From: JANJUB01 sp964586225
GTDB lineage: Bacteria; Armatimonadota; Fimbriimonadia; Fimbriimonadales; Fimbriimonadaceae
Direction of reading: 5' to 3'
Assembly: GCA_964586225.1 (NCBI GenBank)
Contig: CAZPHD010000029.1
Coordinates: 1 to 39,976 of the forward strand
DNA length: 39,976 bases
Made by a program: the position numbers and the translations under genes. Positions 37,354 to 39,976 of the stretch are shown here, one piece after another. Position 1 is the first letter of the stretch. Each line of letters opens with the position of its first letter. The notes under the pieces were generated by a model. The model saw only the letters and a program-made list of their open reading frames with translations. It had not been told where the DNA came from and ran no database searches.

Positions 37354-37574
37354 GCTGCCACCTCCACTTCGATGGACTCGGCTTGCTCCAACCGCAGGGC
37401 AATCACGGCGCCGCGCACGAGATAGGCGACCGGATCGCCCAAGGGCCCTGTTCGCAATCGCTGGATAGGCGTACCCGGCACGAAGCCAAGGTCAAGCAAC
37501 CTCAGCCGCTCGCTCCCTTCGGCCGTCAGGCCGACCACCCGAAACTCCGTTCCGCTTGCTTGCGCCAACGTCAT
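37350..37574 (-). CDS. feoA: FeoA small SH3-like protein
   Basis: With the ATG at 37574 this is a 74-residue protein, the usual FeoA length. It has RLLDLGFVPGTPIQRLR and a hydrophobic end (DPVAYLVRGAVIALRLEQA), the FeoA SH3-like fold that binds FeoB. The longer open frame to 37652 would cover the divergent repressor gene and its promoter, so I reject it. TATGAT ends 6 bases before the ATG. Confidence 0.9.
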   Translation of the reverse strand: MTLAQASGTEFRVVGLTAEGSERLRLLDLGFVPGTPIQRLRTGPLGDPVAYLVRGAVIALRLEQAESIEVEVAA

Positions 37575-37632
37575 GGCCCTATCATAGCACAGGCTATAAA
37601 GATGGTGGTTGGGTCCAAAGTAAACTGGGTCG
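37575..37632. promoter_or_regulatory. Divergent promoters of feoA and the repressor gene
   Basis: In the 58 bases between the two divergent starts, TATGAT (37586-37581, minus strand) ends 6 bases before feoA and TAAACT (37621-37626, plus strand) ends 6 bases before the repressor's GTG. The middle holds CTATCATAGCACAGGCTAT, a loose inverted repeat that could be an operator for the repressor. Confidence 0.5.
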
Positions 37633-38037
37633 GTGAGTGGGAGACCCAACACCTTTGCCCGAACCCGGGAAGACCACCGGAACGAGATGGCCGAGGACTA
37701 CGTCGAGCTGATCTATCGGCTCGAAGGTCAAGCATCGGACGGGGTTCGCACGGTGGACTTGGTTGAGGCGCTTGCCGTTGCTCAGCCCACGGTCACGAAG
37801 ACGTTGGAGAGGCTCCAACGCGACGGTCTGGTTGAGGTTGAACCTCGGCGCCGGGTGCTCTTGACGGACCGAGGTCGAGAACTCGCCCGCGCAAGCTTGG
37901 AACGCCATGAAATCATCGTGTCTTTCCTCTTGGCCATCGGGGTCCCCGAAACGCACGCCGAGTTGGATGCGGAGGGGATTGAGCACCACGTGAGCGAGAC
38001 CACCCTCGACGCCATGCGTCGGTTTCTTTCGCGCTAA
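37633..38037 (+). CDS. DtxR/MntR family metal-dependent repressor
   Basis: A 134-residue protein with the DtxR/MntR plan: a winged-helix domain (MAEDYVELIYRLEGQ, VDLVEALAVAQPTVTKTLER, LQRDGLVEVEP) followed by a dimerisation part (GRELARASLERHEIIVSFLL and HHVSETTLDAMRRFL). The residues of the MntR metal site are plausible in these helices (E and H of RHEII, D/E-x-x-E-H-H). It starts at GTG, 6 bases after TAAACT. Divergent to feoAB, it is most simply the iron- or manganese-sensing repressor of that unit. Confidence 0.85.
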   Translation: MSGRPNTFARTREDHRNEMAEDYVELIYRLEGQASDGVRTVDLVEALAVAQPTVTKTLERLQRDGLVEVEPRRRVLLTDRGRELARASLERHEIIVSFLLAIGVPETHAELDAEGIEHHVSETTLDAMRRFLSR

Positions 38038-38053
38038 CCATCTACAATGAGCC

Positions 38054-39601
38054 ATGCGGTGGGTGTGCCTTGCCCTTCTTCTCTTCCTCGCCGGTTGCGC
38101 TAAGCGCGACTTCCGCAGCGATGAGTTCCAAGTCGATCCGAATACGCTTGTCGCCTCCTTGGGCATCAATCCGGCCACCTTGGATCCCGCCGTCTCGCAA
38201 GATTCCATCACGAACGACCTTCTGCTCCACGTCTTCGAGGGGCTGGTTGGCTGGTCAGAAGATAACCAGATCACACCGCTGCTCGCCGAATCTTGGACCA
38301 TCAGCGACGACGGCCGCACGTACACCTTCGTCTTGCGAGACGCAAAGTTCCACAACGGTGAACCCGTCCACGCCACCGACGTCATCAATAGTTGGCAACG
38401 GGCCGCGAGCAAGGCGGTCGCGTCGCCCGTGGTCGAAAACTACCTGGGCGACATCGAAGGCATGGCTGATCTGCGTGCCGGCAAGACCGACGTCCTGTCC
38501 GGGGTCGAAGTCGTTAGAGACCAAGTGCTGCGCGTACGCCTCAAAGCTCCAAACGCCGCGTTCCTCGGAAAGCTCACCTATCCGACCGCCGCGATTCTCC
38601 CCTCAGGCACGCCTCCGATCCGCGACGTCAAGGCCATGATTGGCACCGGGCCCTATCGCGTCGTCTCCTACACGCCTGAGGCCGAAATCGCGCTGACCCG
38701 ATTTGACGATCATCACACCGCCAGGCCCAAGGTCGCCAACCTGACCTACCGTGTTGTGAAGGATCCTTCGACCCGCATGACCCTATTCAAGACCGGCCGC
38801 CTCGACTGGGCCGGTCTCACGCAGCAGGACTATTCGGCCGAGCGCGATCGGGAAAACGTCAAGCTCGTCGACCGCCCGGCGACGTTCTACATCGGCATGA
38901 ACGGAAGCGTGTACGAGCCCTTCAAAGACGTCCGAGTACGGCAGGCTTTCAATCACGCCGTCGACCGCGAGCGCGTCGTGTCGGACGTGCTAGGCGAGCT
39001 CGGAGTCGTCGCTCAAGGCATCGTGCCGCCGGTGGTGCCCCAGGCAAACTCCCCCAAGCCTTCGCTCAGATATGACCCCGTTCGTGCCCGCTCGCTTCTC
39101 CGTGAGGCGGGTTGGGAGGACAAGCTTCCCCCGCTTGATTTGTGGGTTTCCGATTCGCTAGGGGACCGGCGCCGCTCAGCCGAGCTCGTCGTTTCGATGC
39201 TCCGTGAGAACCTCGGCGTCGACGTTCAGATGCGGCTCGTCGAGTCCTCCGTGCTGATCCAGCGAGCGACCCGCAAGGAACTCGGACTCTTCTTCGGGAG
39301 TTGGTACGCCGACTATCTCGATCCTGAGAACTTTCTTTCGGTAGTGCTCAGCAGCTATGGTCAAAACCGAGCAAGTTGGTCCAACGCCGAGTTCGATCGG
39401 CTTTGCCGCGAGGCCGACTCGATGCCGCCCGGAGAGGCTCGCCTGCAGCGCTACGCGGAAGCGGAATCCATTGCGCTCAAGGATGCCCCGTGGATTCCGC
39501 TGTATCATCCGCGCGAAGCAGTTGCGCATCGACCCGGTCTCCTGGGCTTGACTTCGAACGCGTTCGGCTTGATGCCGCCCGTTTCAGTCGAGCGACCTTA
39601 G
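38054..39601 (+). CDS. Peptide ABC transporter substrate-binding lipoprotein (OppA-like)
   Basis: A 515-residue lipoprotein with lipobox L-A-G-C (Cys15). It belongs to the family 5 extracellular solute-binding proteins: GINPATLDPAVSQDSITNDL, LLHVFEGLVGWSEDNQITPL, LAESWTISDDGRTYTFVLRD, AKFHNGEPVHATDVINSW and VRQAFNHAVDRERVV are all typical OppA-type segments. It delivers oligopeptides to an ABC permease, but no permease genes are in the window. TACAAT ends 5 bases before the ATG. Its end overlaps the end of the convergent AraC-type gene by 18 bases. Confidence 0.9.
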   Translation: MRWVCLALLLFLAGCAKRDFRSDEFQVDPNTLVASLGINPATLDPAVSQDSITNDLLLHVFEGLVGWSEDNQITPLLAESWTISDDGRTYTFVLRDAKFHNGEPVHATDVINSWQRAASKAVASPVVENYLGDIEGMADLRAGKTDVLSGVEVVRDQVLRVRLKAPNAAFLGKLTYPTAAILPSGTPPIRDVKAMIGTGPYRVVSYTPEAEIALTRFDDHHTARPKVANLTYRVVKDPSTRMTLFKTGRLDWAGLTQQDYSAERDRENVKLVDRPATFYIGMNGSVYEPFKDVRVRQAFNHAVDRERVVSDVLGELGVVAQGIVPPVVPQANSPKPSLRYDPVRARSLLREAGWEDKLPPLDLWVSDSLGDRRRSAELVVSMLRENLGVDVQMRLVESSVLIQRATRKELGLFFGSWYADYLDPENFLSVVLSSYGQNRASWSNAEFDRLCREADSMPPGEARLQRYAEAESIALKDAPWIPLYHPREAVAHRPGLLGLTSNAFGLMPPVSVERP

Positions 39602-39976
39602 ATCGCCAGGCAAGAGGCCCAGATAGTCCTTTAGCGACTCACGAAGCGACCGCGCCGTGGAGAATCCGGCTCGCGCGACCGCGTCGCTCAGCGCCCCCCC
39701 TTCAAGGAGGCACATCACGGCCGTCTCCGTTCGCAGCCGATCCACGTACTCATGGAAACCACAGCCAATCTGCTGCTTAAAGGTCCTCGAGAAGTGGAAG
39801 GGGCTGTACCCCGCCTGGTCGGCGGCCTCTTGCAGATTCCACACGCGGTCTGGAGTCGCATCGACTTCCGCCAACAGCGCCGAAAACACGCCGGCGTCGG
39901 CCGGGCAAGGACGGATGCAAATCCGTGAGGACTCAGCGAGCAGAAGGGCTACCAGCTCGATCACGACTGAAAGGAG
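39584..39976 (-). CDS. AraC-family transcription regulator, 5' end outside window
   Basis: The frame is open to the right edge, so the gene continues beyond the window. The visible 130 residues hold the double helix-turn-helix of AraC proteins: WNLQEAADQAGYSPFHFSRT with FKQQIGCGFHEYVDRLR as the first, and LSDAVARAGFSTARSLRESL then KDYLGLLPGDLR as the second. The F-S-R-x-F-K pattern and G-F-S-x-x-x-x-x-x-x-x-F are normal, with L in place of F near the end. The ligand domain is not seen. Confidence 0.85.
   Translation of the reverse strand, partial: LLSVVIELVALLLAESSRICIRPCPADAGVFSALLAEVDATPDRVWNLQEAADQAGYSPFHFSRTFKQQIGCGFHEYVDRLRTETAVMCLLEGGALSDAVARAGFSTARSLRESLKDYLGLLPGDLRSLD

Overview
The window is about 60% GC and reads as chromosome from an uncultured or little-studied bacterium. 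I suspect Armatimonadota (Fimbriimonadia-like). That guess rests on the overall gene mix, the many DinB-fold proteins, a B12-dependent ribonucleotide reductase paired with ThyX, and -10 boxes placed almost on the start codon. No rRNA, tRNA or marker gene here proves it.

Layout. (1) 1-2470: the end of an unrecognised membrane protein, a small membrane protein, and upstream of it a secreted thioredoxin-like protein whose frame is crossed by one TGA directly after a cysteine, with a bSECIS-like hairpin just downstream. I read this as a candidate selenoprotein. (2) 2472-6853: ATP-grasp enzyme, GH127 glycosidase, Gfo/Idh/MocA oxidoreductase and HAD phosphatase. (3) 6895-9750: tRNA-dihydrouridine synthase, a hicB antitoxin gene tail-to-tail with an amber-broken hicA, and a photolyase. 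(4) 9751-11096: two intergenic stretches with a probable structured RNA, DivIVA between them, a heptamer inverted repeat and an orphan terminator. (5) 11097-17229: an ApgM-like protein without its metal motifs, a secreted glycosidase-like protein, a NatA/NatB-type exporter and TatA. (6) 17216-20520: ThyX and two unrecognised proteins. (7) 20767-25602: class II ribonucleotide reductase. It carries an intein exactly before the catalytic cysteine, a palindromic repeat element inside the coding frame, and a decamer tandem repeat in its C-terminal linker. (8) 25605-29151: a small-protein pair with DUF2283, a DUF2314 lipoprotein, a KAP NTPase, a gene fragment and another palindromic repeat, which together look like an accessory patch. 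(9) 29151-35143: four DinB-fold proteins, a zinc ribbon protein, PhoU, an S41 protease and an orphan SdhC. (10) 35186-39976: feoA plus a feoB split into two genes, facing a DtxR/MntR-type repressor, then an OppA-like lipoprotein and a partial AraC regulator.

Across the window at least 17 genes have a TANNNT-type -10 box ending only 5-8 bases before the start codon and no Shine-Dalgarno sequence, the pattern expected for leaderless mRNAs. Three dispersed repeat families (a long palindrome, GC-rich decamers, AT-rich heptamers) recur and in several places supply coding sequence or stop codons.

Functional links: thyX, nrdJ and the photolyase concern DNA precursors and repair; feoA, the two feoB halves and the repressor form an iron-uptake unit; GH127, the oxidoreductase and the phosphatase suggest sugar breakdown.
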